Below, in pieces: positions 24,967-34,484 of a DNA stretch of 64,000 nt. Made by a program: the position numbers and the translations under genes. The stretch is from assembly GCA_900637675.1 (NCBI GenBank), contig LR134389.1, positions 806,001-870,000 of the forward strand. Direction: 5' to 3'. The first letter of the stretch is position 1. The number at the start of each line of letters is the position of its first letter. The notes beneath the pieces are model-generated. The model saw nothing but the letters and a program-made list of their open reading frames with translations. It ran no database searches and was not told the origin of the DNA. This DNA comes from Streptococcus equi subsp. equi. Lineage in GTDB: Bacteria; Bacillota; Bacilli; Lactobacillales; Streptococcaceae.

Positions 24967-25940
24967 GAAATCCTAAAATAACGGTGATAGGAGGAGGAAC
25001 AGGTATTCCTGTTATCCTAAAAAGCCTTCGCAAGGAGGCGGTTGACATTACTGCGGTGGTCACTGTTGCTGATGATGGTGGGTCATCTGGTAAGCTGCGC
25101 AATGCCATGCAGCTTACCCCGCCAGGTGATTTGCGCAACGTCTTGTTGGCCATGAGTGACATGCCTAAGTTTTATGAGCGTGTGTTTCAGTATCGTTTTA
25201 ATGAGGCAGATGGTGCTCTAGCTGGTCATCCTCTAGGCAATTTAATTATCGCAGGTATTTCTGAGATGCAGGGATCCACCTATAACGCTATTCAGATTTT
25301 GACGAAATTTTTCCATATCACCGGCAAGATTTTTCCCTCAAGCGAGCAGCCCTTGACACTGCATGCTGTCTTTAAGGACGGTCATGAGGTGTCAGGAGAA
25401 AGCTCTATTGCCAGCTACCAAGGCATGATTGACCATGTCTATGTGACCAATACCTACAATGATGACCTGCCAAAGGCCAGTCGTAAGGTGGTTGAGGCCA
25501 TTCTCCAAAGTGATATGATTGTGCTTGGTCCTGGTTCCTTGTTTACCTCTATTTTGCCCAATCTTGTAATTCCAGAGATCAAAGAAGCCCTGAGAGTAAC
25601 CAAGGCAGAGGTGGTTTATATTTGTAACATTATGACCCAGTACGGTGAGACAGAGCAATTTTCCGATGCGGATCATGTTGCGGTTTTAAATCAGCATCTG
25701 GGCAGGGACTTAATTGACACTGTTTTGGTTAATGTTGAGCAGGTGCCAAAAAGCTATATGAATTCCAACCAATTTGACGAATATCTGGTCCAAGTAGAGC
25801 ATGACTTTGCAGGTCTGTGTAAGACCGCAAAGCGTATCATCTCGTCTAATTTTCTGCGTTTGGAGAATGGCGGAGCCTTTCATGACGGGCACTTGGTTGT
25901 AGAAGAATTAATGAACCTAGTTAGGATAACCAAGCTATGA
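24963..25940 (+). CDS. yvcK: YvcK, gluconeogenesis factor (CofD-like)
   Basis: This is a 325-residue Rossmann-like protein of the CofD/YvcK family. The N-terminal nucleotide-sugar-binding motif ([15 protein letters not shown]) is followed by [15 protein letters not shown] and by [12 protein letters not shown], all conserved. YvcK binds UDP-sugars and is needed for carbon metabolism on gluconeogenic substrates and for wall synthesis in B. subtilis. It overlaps rapZ and whiA by four bases each, indicating coupled translation. Confidence 0.95.
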   Translation: MRNPKITVIGGGTGIPVILKSLRKEAVDITAVVTVADDGGSSGKLRNAMQLTPPGDLRNVLLAMSDMPKFYERVFQYRFNEADGALAGHPLGNLIIAGISEMQGSTYNAIQILTKFFHITGKIFPSSEQPLTLHAVFKDGHEVSGESSIASYQGMIDHVYVTNTYNDDLPKASRKVVEAILQSDMIVLGPGSLFTSILPNLVIPEIKEALRVTKAEVVYICNIMTQYGETEQFSDADHVAVLNQHLGRDLIDTVLVNVEQVPKSYMNSNQFDEYLVQVEHDFAGLCKTAKRIISSNFLRLENGGAFHDGHLVVEELMNLVRITKL

Positions 25941-26848
25941 GTTTTACGACAACTGTTAAAGAAGAATTGATTCATTTATCTGCTTCTGATCAAACAGAAT
26001 TATCAGCAATCATCAAGCTGGCTGGTAGCCTAGGCTTGGCTAATCAGAGCTTGAATTTGTCTATCACAACTGAAAACGCTAAGATTGCTCGCTACATCTA
26101 TGCGCTTATCGAAGACACCTATCATATCATTCCAGAAATCAGGTACCATCAAAAGACCAACTTGAAAAAAAATCGTGTCTATACGGTTTATTTGGATAAG
26201 CAGGTGGATAAGCTCTTAGCAGATTTAAAGCTGGCAGATTCTTTTTTTGGCATTGAGACAGGTATTGAGCAGCAGGTCATGTCAGATGATGATGCTGGTC
26301 GGGCCTATCTCAAGGGTGCTTTTTTAGCGGCAGGGACTGTAAGGGATCCAGAATCCGGCAAGTATCAGCTAGAGATCTACTCTGTCTATCTAGACCATGC
26401 TCAGGATTTGGCCCAGCTCATGCACAAATTCATGCTAGATGCCAAGGTTATCGAGAGAAAAAATGGTGCAGTAACCTATTTGCAAAAGGCTGAGGACATC
26501 ATGGATTTTCTCATTATTATTGGTGCCATGTCGTGTAAGGAGGAGTTTGAGGCTGTTAAGCTTTTGCGTGAGGCGAGAAATGACATCAATCGGGCCAATA
26601 ATGCAGAGACTGCTAATATTGCTAAAACCATCACCGCCAGCATGAGAACCATTAATAATATTATCAAAATCATGGATACGATTGGCTTAGACAGCCTGCC
26701 AGTTGAGCTGCAGCAGATTGCCCAGATGAGAGTAGCCAACCCAGACTATTCTCTTCAACAAATCGCAGATTCGCTTGACTTTGCCATCACTAAGAGTGGG
26801 GTCAACCATCGCCTGCGAAAAATCAATAAGCTGGCAGAGGATTTATAA
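25937..26848 (+). CDS. whiA: DNA-binding protein WhiA
   Basis: This is a 303-residue protein with two LAGLIDADG-homing-endonuclease-like domains in the N-terminal two thirds ([21 protein letters not shown]) and a C-terminal helix-turn-helix ([30 protein letters not shown]). The endonuclease active-site acids are not kept. In streptomycetes WhiA controls sporulation genes; in Firmicutes it affects division and chromosome segregation. It is the last gene of the rapZ-yvcK-whiA operon. Confidence 0.95.
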   Translation: MSFTTTVKEELIHLSASDQTELSAIIKLAGSLGLANQSLNLSITTENAKIARYIYALIEDTYHIIPEIRYHQKTNLKKNRVYTVYLDKQVDKLLADLKLADSFFGIETGIEQQVMSDDDAGRAYLKGAFLAAGTVRDPESGKYQLEIYSVYLDHAQDLAQLMHKFMLDAKVIERKNGAVTYLQKAEDIMDFLIIIGAMSCKEEFEAVKLLREARNDINRANNAETANIAKTITASMRTINNIIKIMDTIGLDSLPVELQQIAQMRVANPDYSLQQIADSLDFAITKSGVNHRLRKINKLAEDL

Positions 26849-27207
26849 AGACAGCTTAGCCTTTTTCAGGCTGATAAAAAAGGGGGTAAGGTGATACGAA
26901 CAAGCCGCCTTTTAAGGCATGCCTTGTTGAGCTTTCTCTAGGCTGTTGATGGAGTGATCTCAAGGCGCTTTTGTTACTGTCATTCCAACAGGCTATCTGA
27001 TTTTGGGATGACTTCTTACTAATAAGCTTTTCTAATGGCTGGCTGACAACGATTAGCGATATAGTTAAGGCTTATCGTGATTCAACAAGAGGCTTTAGTC
27101 TCTTTTTTGCTTGTCAGAATTATTTTTTTAGGCTTTTCTTACAAATGAGAGGACAATGTGACAATCTGTGGTATGATATTAGTAATGAATACAAAGGAGA
27201 ACAAATC
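26849..27207 (+). other. Intergenic region between whiA and pepD
   Basis: No gene is seen in ~360 bases. A weak hairpin AGAG-GCTTTAGT-CTCT followed by six T lies near 27091-27110 and may be a terminator. A -10-like GATATT near 27175 precedes the pepD ribosome binding site. Confidence 0.45.
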
Positions 27208-28605
27208 ATGTCATGCACAACTATTCTTGTCGGTAAAAAAGCGACCTATGATGGATCAACAATCGTTGCTCGTACAGAGGATTCACAAAATGGGGAATTT
27301 ACCCCTAAAAAAATGACAGTTGTTAGACCAAAAGACCAACCTAGACACTATCAATCTGTCTTGTCTAGCTTTAGCATGGAGCTGCCGGATCAGCCGATGG
27401 CTTATACCTCGGTGCCTGATGCCCTAGGAAAGGACGGTATCTGGGGAGAAGCAGGTGTCAATACCCTCAATGTTGCTATGTCAGCAACTGAGACCATTAC
27501 TTCAAATGCTCGCGTTCTTGGAGCAGATCCTCTTGTTTCCTCTGGTATTGGAGAAGAGGACATGCTGACCTTGGTGCTTCCTTATATTCGGTCTGCAAGA
27601 GAGGGTGTTCTTCGTTTGGGAGCTATCCTAGAAGCATACGGTACCTATGAGGCTAACGGTGTTGCCTTTTCTGATGAGCATGAGATTTGGTGGCTGGAAA
27701 CAATAGGTGGTCATCATTGGATTGCAAGGCGCGTTCCTGATGATGCTTATGTCACTAATCCCAACCAGTTTGGCCTTGATCACTTTGAATTTAACAATCC
27801 AGAGGAATACCTGTGTTCCAAGGATTTAAAGGACTTTATTGCCAAATATCATCTAGATTTGACCTATAGCAACGAGCATTTTAACCCTCGCTACGCCTTT
27901 GGTAGCCAAAGAGATAAGGATCGCCATTACAATACACCACGCGCTTGGATTATGCAGCAATACTTTAATCCGGAGTTTCTGCAGGATCCGCGCAGCTTTG
28001 AACTTCCTTGGTGCCAAAGACCTGATCGCAAGGTGACCATTGAAGACGTTAAGTACGTGCTTAGCAATCATTATCAGGACACCCCTTATGATCCTTACGG
28101 CCCAGAGGGAACGCCGACTAGTCGAAAATCCTTTAGGCCGATTGGTATTAACCGTACGAGTCAAACTGCTATTTTACATATCCGTCCCAACAAGCCTAAG
28201 GAAATTGCTGCCATTCAGTGGATGGCCTATGGTTCGATGCCCTTTAATACAATCGTTCCGCTATTCACCCAGGTCAAGACCATTCCAGATTATTTTGCAA
28301 ACACTGTTGAAAATGTTTCCACAGACAATTTCTATTGGACCAATCGCTTGATTGCAGCCCTGGCTGATCCTCACTTCAAGCACCATGAAGCAGATTTGGA
28401 GGACTATCTCGAAAAAACAATGGCCAAGGGTCATGCCATGCTGCATGCTGTTGAAGCAGCGCTAGTAAAAGGTCAGCCGGTTGACCTAGAAGAGGCCAAC
28501 CAAGGCATGAGTGATGACATTCAGGCAGATACACAGGCTCTGCTCAATAAGATCCTCTTTGATGCTAGCAATCTCATGACCAACCGCTTTAGCCTAAGCG
28601 ACTAA
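27208..28605 (+). CDS. pepD: Dipeptidase, C69 family (PepD/PepDA)
   Basis: This is a 465-residue protein from ATG 27208 behind AAAGGAG; the upstream in-frame ATG at 27145 lacks such a site. The N-terminus, [25 protein letters not shown], is the hallmark of peptidase family C69, where the early Cys becomes the catalytic nucleophile. Further on, [23 protein letters not shown] is conserved in these N-terminal-nucleophile hydrolases. It cleaves dipeptides in the cytoplasm for amino-acid supply. It is a single-gene unit followed by an inverted repeat. Confidence 0.9.
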   Translation: MSCTTILVGKKATYDGSTIVARTEDSQNGEFTPKKMTVVRPKDQPRHYQSVLSSFSMELPDQPMAYTSVPDALGKDGIWGEAGVNTLNVAMSATETITSNARVLGADPLVSSGIGEEDMLTLVLPYIRSAREGVLRLGAILEAYGTYEANGVAFSDEHEIWWLETIGGHHWIARRVPDDAYVTNPNQFGLDHFEFNNPEEYLCSKDLKDFIAKYHLDLTYSNEHFNPRYAFGSQRDKDRHYNTPRAWIMQQYFNPEFLQDPRSFELPWCQRPDRKVTIEDVKYVLSNHYQDTPYDPYGPEGTPTSRKSFRPIGINRTSQTAILHIRPNKPKEIAAIQWMAYGSMPFNTIVPLFTQVKTIPDYFANTVENVSTDNFYWTNRLIAALADPHFKHHEADLEDYLEKTMAKGHAMLHAVEAALVKGQPVDLEEANQGMSDDIQADTQALLNKILFDASNLMTNRFSLSD

Positions 28606-28624
28606 GTAATCTCAATAGTCAAAC

Positions 28625-28654
28625 GAGCTCATATCATTATAGATATGGGCTCTT
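28625..28654 (+). terminator. Inverted repeat after pepD, probable terminator
   Basis: GAGCTCATATC (28625-28635) pairs with GATATGGGCTC (28642-28652) with one G-U pair; the T run is short. Confidence 0.55.
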
Positions 28655-28764
28655 AGCTTGAAAAGGATAGTAGAGCGGTCTTATAGTCAGACTAATTAAT
28701 GGTAACGATGAGTCCAGTTAAGGTAAAAAAAGAGCACTTAGCTAATGCAAAAAAAGTAAAAAAC

Positions 28765-28803
28765 TTGCAAAAGAATGATATTGTGTTATACTTAACCAGT
28801 AAA
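28765..28803 (+). promoter_or_regulatory. adcA promoter with AdcR operator
   Basis: TTGCAA at 28765-28770, a 16-base spacer and an extended -10, TGTTATACT, ending at 28792. TTAACCAGTAAA at 28792-28803 matches the AdcR box consensus TTAACYRGTTAA at 10 of 12 positions and overlaps the transcription start, so zinc-loaded AdcR should repress. Confidence 0.78.
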
Positions 28804-28844
28804 TATTAAGAGCTATTTGCGATATGATATATAGAGGAGGAATC

Positions 28845-30395
28845 ATGAAAAAGAAGTATCTTTTAATGATGAGTGTGCTCGGTGTCTTTTTTGCGGGACA
28901 GATCAGTCAAGCAAAACAGGTCCTAGCAGATAGTAAGGTCAAAATTGTTACCACCTTCTATCCTGTTTATGAATTTACCAAAGGCGTTGTCGGAGGTGAG
29001 GGAAATGTGTCTATGCTGATGAAAGCAGGAACAGAGCCTCATGATTTTGAGCCGTCAACAAAGGACATCAAAAAGATCCAAGATGCCGATGCCTTTGTTT
29101 ATATGGACGATAATATGGAAACTTGGGTCCCTGATATGAAGAAATCACTGACTTCTAAGAAGGTTACGGTGATTAAGGGAACAGGAGATATGCTATTGGT
29201 AGCTGGCTCTGGTCACAGCCACGAGCATGACCATGACGATGCCGATAAAAAGCATGATCATGACCACGACGAGGAAGGACACAGCCATGCTTTTGACCCG
29301 CACGTATGGTTGTCACCTTATCGCAGCATCACCGTTGTCGAAACAATTCGTGATGGTCTATCTAAGGCCTATCCTGACAAGGCTGACCACTTCAAATCTA
29401 ATGCCGCTGCTTATATTGAAAAGCTCAAGGAATTAGATAAGGAGTATAGTGACGCTTTTTCAGCTGCCAAGCAAAAGAGCTTTGTGACTCAGCACGCAGC
29501 CTTTGGTTATATGGCGCTTGATTATGGCTTGAACCAAATCTCAATCAATGGTGTCACACCAGATACGGAGCCTTCAGCTAAGCGCATTGCAGAGCTATCA
29601 AAATACGTCAAAAAATATGACATTAACTACATTTATTTTGAAGAAAATGCTTCAAGCAAGGTTGCCAAAACCCTAGCCAAGGAGGCTGGTGTCAAATCAG
29701 CTGTCCTTAGTCCGCTTGAAGGCCTAACTGAAAAGGACATGAAGGCCGGCAAGGATTACTTTACCGTTATGCGTGAAAACCTCAAAACCCTACGCTTAAC
29801 AACTGATGTAGAAGGAAAAGAAATTCTTCCAGAAGAGGATACCACTAAAACTGTTTATAATGGCTACTTTAAGGATAAGCAGGTCAAAGACCGCAAATTG
29901 TCTGATTGGTCTGGTAACTGGCAGTCTGTTTACCCATTCCTTCAAGACGGTACATTAGATCAGGTATGGGACTATAAGGCTAAAAAATCTAAAGGAAAAA
30001 TGACCGCAGCTGAATACAAGGATTATTACACCACTGGCTATCAGACAGATGTCAGTCATATCAAGATTAATGGTAAGAAAAATACCATGACCTTTGTTCG
30101 TAATGGTGAAAATAAAACCTTTACTTATAAGTACGTCGGTAAAAAGATTTTGACCTATCCAAAGGGCAATCGTGGCGTGCGCTTCATGTTTGAAGCTAAG
30201 GAGCCAGACGCTGGTGAATTTAAATATGTTCAGTTCAGTGACCATGCTATCGCACCAGGTAAGGCGGAGCATTTCCACCTATACTGGGGTGGTGACAGCC
30301 AAGAAAAGCTTCACAAAGAGCTAGAGCATTGGCCAACTTACTATGATGCGGACCTATCAGGTCGTGCCGTTGCCCAAGAAATCAATGCTCATTAA
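28845..30395 (+). CDS. adcA: Zinc-binding lipoprotein AdcA (ZnuA + ZinT domains)
   Basis: This is a 516-residue protein from ATG 28845 behind GAGGAGG. It has a signal peptide (LLMMSVLGVFFAGQISQA). Residues ~30-310 form the cluster A-I zinc-binding domain: VTTFYPVYEFTKGVVGG, the His-rich loop HSHEHDHDDADKKHDHDHD and DPHVWLSP, TQHAAFGYMALDYGL. Residues ~335-516 are a ZinT/YodA-like domain (YNGYFKDKQVKDRKLSDWSGNWQS, HFHLYWGG). It captures Zn(II) for the AdcBC transporter. A typical lipobox cysteine is not obvious in the first 30 residues, so the mode of anchoring is unclear. An AdcR box stands in the promoter. Confidence 0.93.
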   Translation: MKKKYLLMMSVLGVFFAGQISQAKQVLADSKVKIVTTFYPVYEFTKGVVGGEGNVSMLMKAGTEPHDFEPSTKDIKKIQDADAFVYMDDNMETWVPDMKKSLTSKKVTVIKGTGDMLLVAGSGHSHEHDHDDADKKHDHDHDEEGHSHAFDPHVWLSPYRSITVVETIRDGLSKAYPDKADHFKSNAAAYIEKLKELDKEYSDAFSAAKQKSFVTQHAAFGYMALDYGLNQISINGVTPDTEPSAKRIAELSKYVKKYDINYIYFEENASSKVAKTLAKEAGVKSAVLSPLEGLTEKDMKAGKDYFTVMRENLKTLRLTTDVEGKEILPEEDTTKTVYNGYFKDKQVKDRKLSDWSGNWQSVYPFLQDGTLDQVWDYKAKKSKGKMTAAEYKDYYTTGYQTDVSHIKINGKKNTMTFVRNGENKTFTYKYVGKKILTYPKGNRGVRFMFEAKEPDAGEFKYVQFSDHAIAPGKAEHFHLYWGGDSQEKLHKELEHWPTYYDADLSGRAVAQEINAH

Positions 30396-30406
30396 CCACT
30401 CAAAAG

Positions 30407-30435
30407 ACTAGGCAGTTCAATCGGCCTAGTTTTTT
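30407..30435 (+). terminator. Terminator of adcA
   Basis: ACTAGGC (30407-30413) pairs with GCCTAGT (30424-30430) around a ten-base loop, followed by six T in total. Confidence 0.85.
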
Positions 30436-30604
30436 CTTGTCTTAGTTGCTGTATAGGACCTAAATGCTGATAGCTGGTCTTAAGATTTATTTTTAATTTT
30501 TCTAACTATATTTAGGTTGTATTTGTTTGTTAATACCAAATCCATTGTTTTAGGGATTATATAGAATTAATATGTTAAATATTTTAATATTTTTCAAAAA
30601 AGTA

Positions 30605-30633
30605 TTGACTTTTAGATTGTAATATAATATTAT
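30605..30633 (+). promoter_or_regulatory. Promoter of the gntR-agaS-lacD operon
   Basis: TTGACT at 30605-30610, a 17-base spacer and TATTAT at 30628-30633. Confidence 0.65.
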
Positions 30634-30665
30634 TTAAGTGGTTATAATAAGTTAGAGGTGTTAGT

Positions 30666-31393
30666 ATGATAAAGGAACAGCCACTCTACTTACAAATTGT
30701 TGATGTATTAGAGGTCAAAATTAGAAATACCATGTCAGCTAATGATAAATTGTTATCAGAACGAGAGCTAAGTGACTTATTTGGTGTTAGTCGGATAACC
30801 ATTAGATTGGCACTTAAGGAGCTAGAGCTGCGTGGGCTTATTTACAAACAGCAGGGCAAGGGGACCTATGTATCAGGCATAAAGGAGCCTGCTACAGACC
30901 TGTCCTCAGCCTATAGCTTTACCGAAGAGATGAAAAAGCAAGGTCGTAAGCCTCAAACAGTCATTCTTTCATTTGAAAAATCAAGACCACAGCTTACTTG
31001 TCTGGTATGTTAGATTTAGATGTTGATACTGATGTTTTTGAGCTAGAGCGTCTAAGGATTGCAGATGGAAAGCCATTAATGTTTGAGCGCACTTATATAC
31101 CTGAAAGGGGATTTGAGGCGATAACGATTGATTTATTGGAAAAAAAGCCCTTATATGATGTGTTTGCTGAGGATTTTCAGGAAGCTATCCGATTGGCTGA
31201 TGAGGAGTTTTACGCTAGTATCGCTCTAGATTATGAAGCAAAGCTATTAGGGATCAAAAAGGGGGATCCTGTGCTGCATATTATGCGTAAGACCTATAAT
31301 GAGAAAAATAGGCTAATCGAATTTACCTTTAGTATTGCTAGAGCAGACCAGTTTAGGTACCGTATCCAGCACCACCCTAACAAGAAGATATAG
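30666..31393 (+). pseudogene. GntR/UTRA transcription regulator, frameshifted
   Basis: Two overlapping frames (30666-31013 and a frame ending at 31393) make a 242-residue GntR regulator if one base is restored around 30976-30991, for example an A giving EKSKTTAYLSGMLDLDVD. The N-terminal part is a winged helix (LSERELSDLFGVSRITIRLALKELELRGLIYKQQGKGTYV). The C-terminal part is a UTRA effector domain (VFELERLRIADGKPLMFERTYIP). UTRA regulators of this position sense phosphorylated amino sugars. Regulation of the downstream agaS-lacD genes is inferred from context. As read, only a DNA-binding fragment would be made. Confidence 0.85.
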
Positions 31394-31404
31394 GAGGTAA
31401 GGAA

Positions 31405-32579
31405 ATGTTTACAAAAACACAAGCAGAACTAGAGCTACTTGGCGCAGCTATCACCACTAGAGAAATCAAGCAGCAGCCAGAGCTATGGTCAGAGGTCTTT
31501 GAGTCTTTTCTGAAGCAAAAAAAGACCTCTTAGCCTTTTTTGACAGGATTATTGAAAGCGCTAACAGAAACAAGGTAAAAATTATTTTTACAGGAGCTGG
31601 AACTTCTGAATACATTGGCAATACCATTTGTCATTATTTGGAGATGACTGGTGACAGGGAAAATTATTTATATTACAGCATTGCTTCCACAGACCTTGTT
31701 GCAGCTCCAAGCCAGTATCTCTTTGAAGAGGATACAGTCGTGCTTGTTTCCTTTGCAAGAAGTGGCAATAGTCCTGAAAGTGTCGCTGCTGTTAGTCTTG
31801 TTAATCAGCTGGTGTCAAATCCTTATCATTTGGTGATAACCTGTGCCAAAGAGGGGGCCTTAGCTCAAAATGCTAAGAAGGACAAAAGGAGCTATTTATT
31901 CTTGCTGCCTGAGGCCTCAAATGACGCTGGCTTTGCTATGACGGGAAGCTTTAGCTGCATGATGCTAGCGGCCTTGTTGATTTTTGATCAAGCGCATTCC
32001 CTTGAGGAGAAAAAATGCTATTTAGATCAGATTGTAGGTATGGTGGCAGCTATTATTCAGCAGGAGGCTGATTTACAAAAGCTGGTTAGCTTAGAGTTTC
32101 AACGCTTGGTTTACCTGGGATCAGGAGCCTTAGCGGGGCTTACGCAAGAGGCTCAATTGAAGATTTTAGAATTAACAGCTGGCAAAATTGCAACAGTCTA
32201 TGACTCCTCAATGGGCTTTAGGCATGGTCCAAAGTCATTTATTGATGATCAGACATTGGTTATTGGTTTTGTTAGCAATGATCCTTATACGAGAAGGTAT
32301 GACCTTGATGTTTTAGAAGAGATAAGAGAGGATGCTATTGCTGTTGATACGGTTGCATTACAGCAGCAAGGAGGTGAGGGCTTTAGTGGGCATTGCTTTG
32401 GCTTAGACTCGTCAATGCTATTGCCAGATGCTTATTTGGCCTTTCCGCTTGTTTTTATCGCCCAAACGCTTGCTTTGCTGTCGTCTATTAAGGTTAATAA
32501 TTTACCAGATACTCCTTCGGCCACAGGAACGGTTAACAGGGTTGTCCAAGGTGTTAAGATTTATCACTATTTTAAGTAG
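31405..32579 (+). pseudogene. agaS: AgaS, galactosamine-6-phosphate isomerase/deaminase, frameshifted
   Basis: The frame starts at ATG 31405 behind AGGAGG and stops at TAG 31531-31533 after KQKKTS. A second frame continues to 32579. Adding one A to the A7 run 31517-31523 joins them (KQKK|DLLAFFDRIIESANRN) into a 391-residue SIS-domain protein: FTGAGTSEYIGNTICHYL, SFARSGNSPESVAA and YDSSMGFRHGPKSFIDD are typical of AgaS. AgaS converts galactosamine-6-phosphate to tagatose-6-phosphate and ammonia. The stop leaves a 42-residue fragment. The zero frame contains A AAA AAG at the break, so rare -1 slippage could give some enzyme. Confidence 0.87.
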
Positions 32580-32588
32580 GAGAACAAG

Positions 32589-33584
32589 ATGTACCATTTA
32601 TCAAAAGCTAAGTATCGTCTTCTTGAAAAGGTCAGTCGTAAGGGCATCATTTCGGCCTTGGCCTTTGATCAACGCGGGGTTTTAAAGCGCATGATGGCAG
32701 CCCACCAAGACACAGAGCCAACTCCTTGGCAAATCGAAGCCCTAAAGGCTCTGGTATCAGAGGAGCTAACCCCCTATGCCTCCTCTATCCTGCTAGACCC
32801 TGAATATGGCCTGCCAGCCACCAAGGTGCGTGATGAGAAGTCTGGCTTATTATTAGCCTATGAACAAACCGGCTATGACACAACCACCACTAGCCGCCTG
32901 CCAGATTGTCTGGTGGACTGGTCAGTCAAGCGCCTCAAGGAGGCCGGAGCTGACGCAGTGAAGTTCTTGCTGTACTATGATGTTGATGGTGATGAGCGTA
33001 TTAACCAACAAAAGCAGGCCTATATCGAGCGTATCGGCTCAGAATGTCAGGCAGAGGAGATACCATTTTTCCTTGAGCTATTGACCTATGATGAGGCGAT
33101 AACAGACAATCAGAGTGTAGCTTTTGCCAAGCTAAAGGCACACAAGGTTAATGAGGCCATGAAGGTCTTTTCAACTGAGCGCTTTGGGGTTGATGTCCTA
33201 AAGGTAGAGGTTCCTGTCAATATGGCCTATGTTGAGGGCTTTGCAGAGGGTGAGGTTGTTTACAGCAAAGAGGAGGCTATGCAGGCCTTTCGTGACCAAG
33301 AGGCAGCTAGTCACTTGCCCTATATTTATTTGAGTGCGGGTGTATCAGCTAGTCTGTTTCAAGAGACCTTGGTTTTTGCGGCAGAGGCAGGAGCTAGGTT
33401 CAATGGTGTGCTGTGTGGTAGGGCCACTTGGTCAGGAGCAGTAGCGGTGTACATGTCAGAGGGCGAGGAGGCAGCGCGTCAATGGCTTCGCACAGAGGGT
33501 TTTGAAAATATTGATCGTCTCAATCAGGTGCTTGAGAAAACAGCCAGCCCTTGGACAACAAAGCTTACTCTTGATGAAGCCTAG
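32589..33584 (+). CDS. lacD: Tagatose 1,6-diphosphate aldolase
   Basis: This is a 331-residue class I aldolase. Conserved marks are [18 protein letters not shown] at the N-terminus, [30 protein letters not shown] with the Schiff-base lysine (AVKFLLY) and [10 protein letters not shown]. It splits tagatose-1,6-bisphosphate into dihydroxyacetone phosphate and glyceraldehyde-3-phosphate. It lies nine bases behind agaS and completes the galactosamine/tagatose route; a tagatose-6-phosphate kinase (LacC) is not in the window. Confidence 0.92.
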   Translation: MYHLSKAKYRLLEKVSRKGIISALAFDQRGVLKRMMAAHQDTEPTPWQIEALKALVSEELTPYASSILLDPEYGLPATKVRDEKSGLLLAYEQTGYDTTTTSRLPDCLVDWSVKRLKEAGADAVKFLLYYDVDGDERINQQKQAYIERIGSECQAEEIPFFLELLTYDEAITDNQSVAFAKLKAHKVNEAMKVFSTERFGVDVLKVEVPVNMAYVEGFAEGEVVYSKEEAMQAFRDQEAASHLPYIYLSAGVSASLFQETLVFAAEAGARFNGVLCGRATWSGAVAVYMSEGEEAARQWLRTEGFENIDRLNQVLEKTASPWTTKLTLDEA

Positions 33585-33625
33585 TAAAGGCATGATAAAA
33601 GCAATACTAGGACATTGCTTCTGTA

Positions 33626-34345
33626 TTATTGGTAATCACTGGAGGACAAGGCGTACTTGAAAAATTGCCAATGCTTGTAGGACTCGGTGTACTCTAGAAT
33701 ACGGCCATTATCTGTCGACCGAGTGAGCTTGGTTTGAAGGACACAAGGAGTGTTGTCTATCATGTTTAAAAATGTAGCGACATCTTTAGGCATGTGATCC
33801 GTCAGCTGTGTTTGCTGGGTGAAGCTTTGTGATCGCATTTGAATGTGAAAATCCAAAAAGAAGCGCTTATAAAGCGACTGGTAATCAGCTAAATCACGCT
33901 CAGGGCACAGCAGGTAATCATGAGGAATATAAGATAGCTGGTATAAATAGGGCTGCTGATTAATCGTTCGTGTACGGGAGATGGTGTAGTAAAATTCCGT
34001 TTTATGAAGTTTCAAGAGATTTAGATAGTAGGGATCATTTCCCTTAACTACACTAAGGACAGTCACCTCCTCTTTTTGATCCTTAAAGGTACCTAGATAG
34101 GAAAATTGGACTAGCTGTTCTTTTCTGGTACGGGTAATGAAGGTTCCAAGTCCCTGCCTTCTTCTGATAAAGCCTTCTTTTTCTAGTTCTTTAAGGGCTC
34201 GAATGATGGTTATGGAGCTAACATGAAAGCGTTTAATCAGCTCGGCTTCGGTATAAAATTTGTCCCCGGTATGGTAGTGGCCATTCAGAATTTGGTTTTG
34301 CAATTCTTCTTTGATTAGTCGGTACTTTGGGTATTTGATGGTCAT
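33626..34345 (-). CDS. GntR/UTRA transcription regulator of the bgaC-PTS operon
   Basis: This is a 239-residue regulator on the minus strand, divergent from bgaC. An N-terminal winged helix (FYTEAELIKRFHVSSITIIRALKELEKEGFIRRRQGLGTFI) is followed by a UTRA ligand-binding domain (FYYTISRTRTINQQPYLYQLSYIPH, VLQTKLTRSTDNGRILEYTES). An extended -10 (TGCTATAAT on the minus strand) lies at 34375-34383. The shared 139-base gap suggests it controls itself and the galactosidase-PTS genes. Unlike the other gntR gene nearby, it is intact. Confidence 0.85.
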   Translation of the reverse strand: MTIKYPKYRLIKEELQNQILNGHYHTGDKFYTEAELIKRFHVSSITIIRALKELEKEGFIRRRQGLGTFITRTRKEQLVQFSYLGTFKDQKEEVTVLSVVKGNDPYYLNLLKLHKTEFYYTISRTRTINQQPYLYQLSYIPHDYLLCPERDLADYQSLYKRFFLDFHIQMRSQSFTQQTQLTDHMPKDVATFLNMIDNTPCVLQTKLTRSTDNGRILEYTESYKHWQFFKYALSSSDYQ

Positions 34346-34484
34346 AGTTACTCACTCAATAATTGTTTAGTACGATTATAGCAAAAATAGTAAGCTGATG
34401 TCATATCTTACCAGTTATTGCTCAGATAGCTTGTCAATCAGTCATTGATCAAAGGCTGATGGTTAATGAATAAAAGGAGATAAT

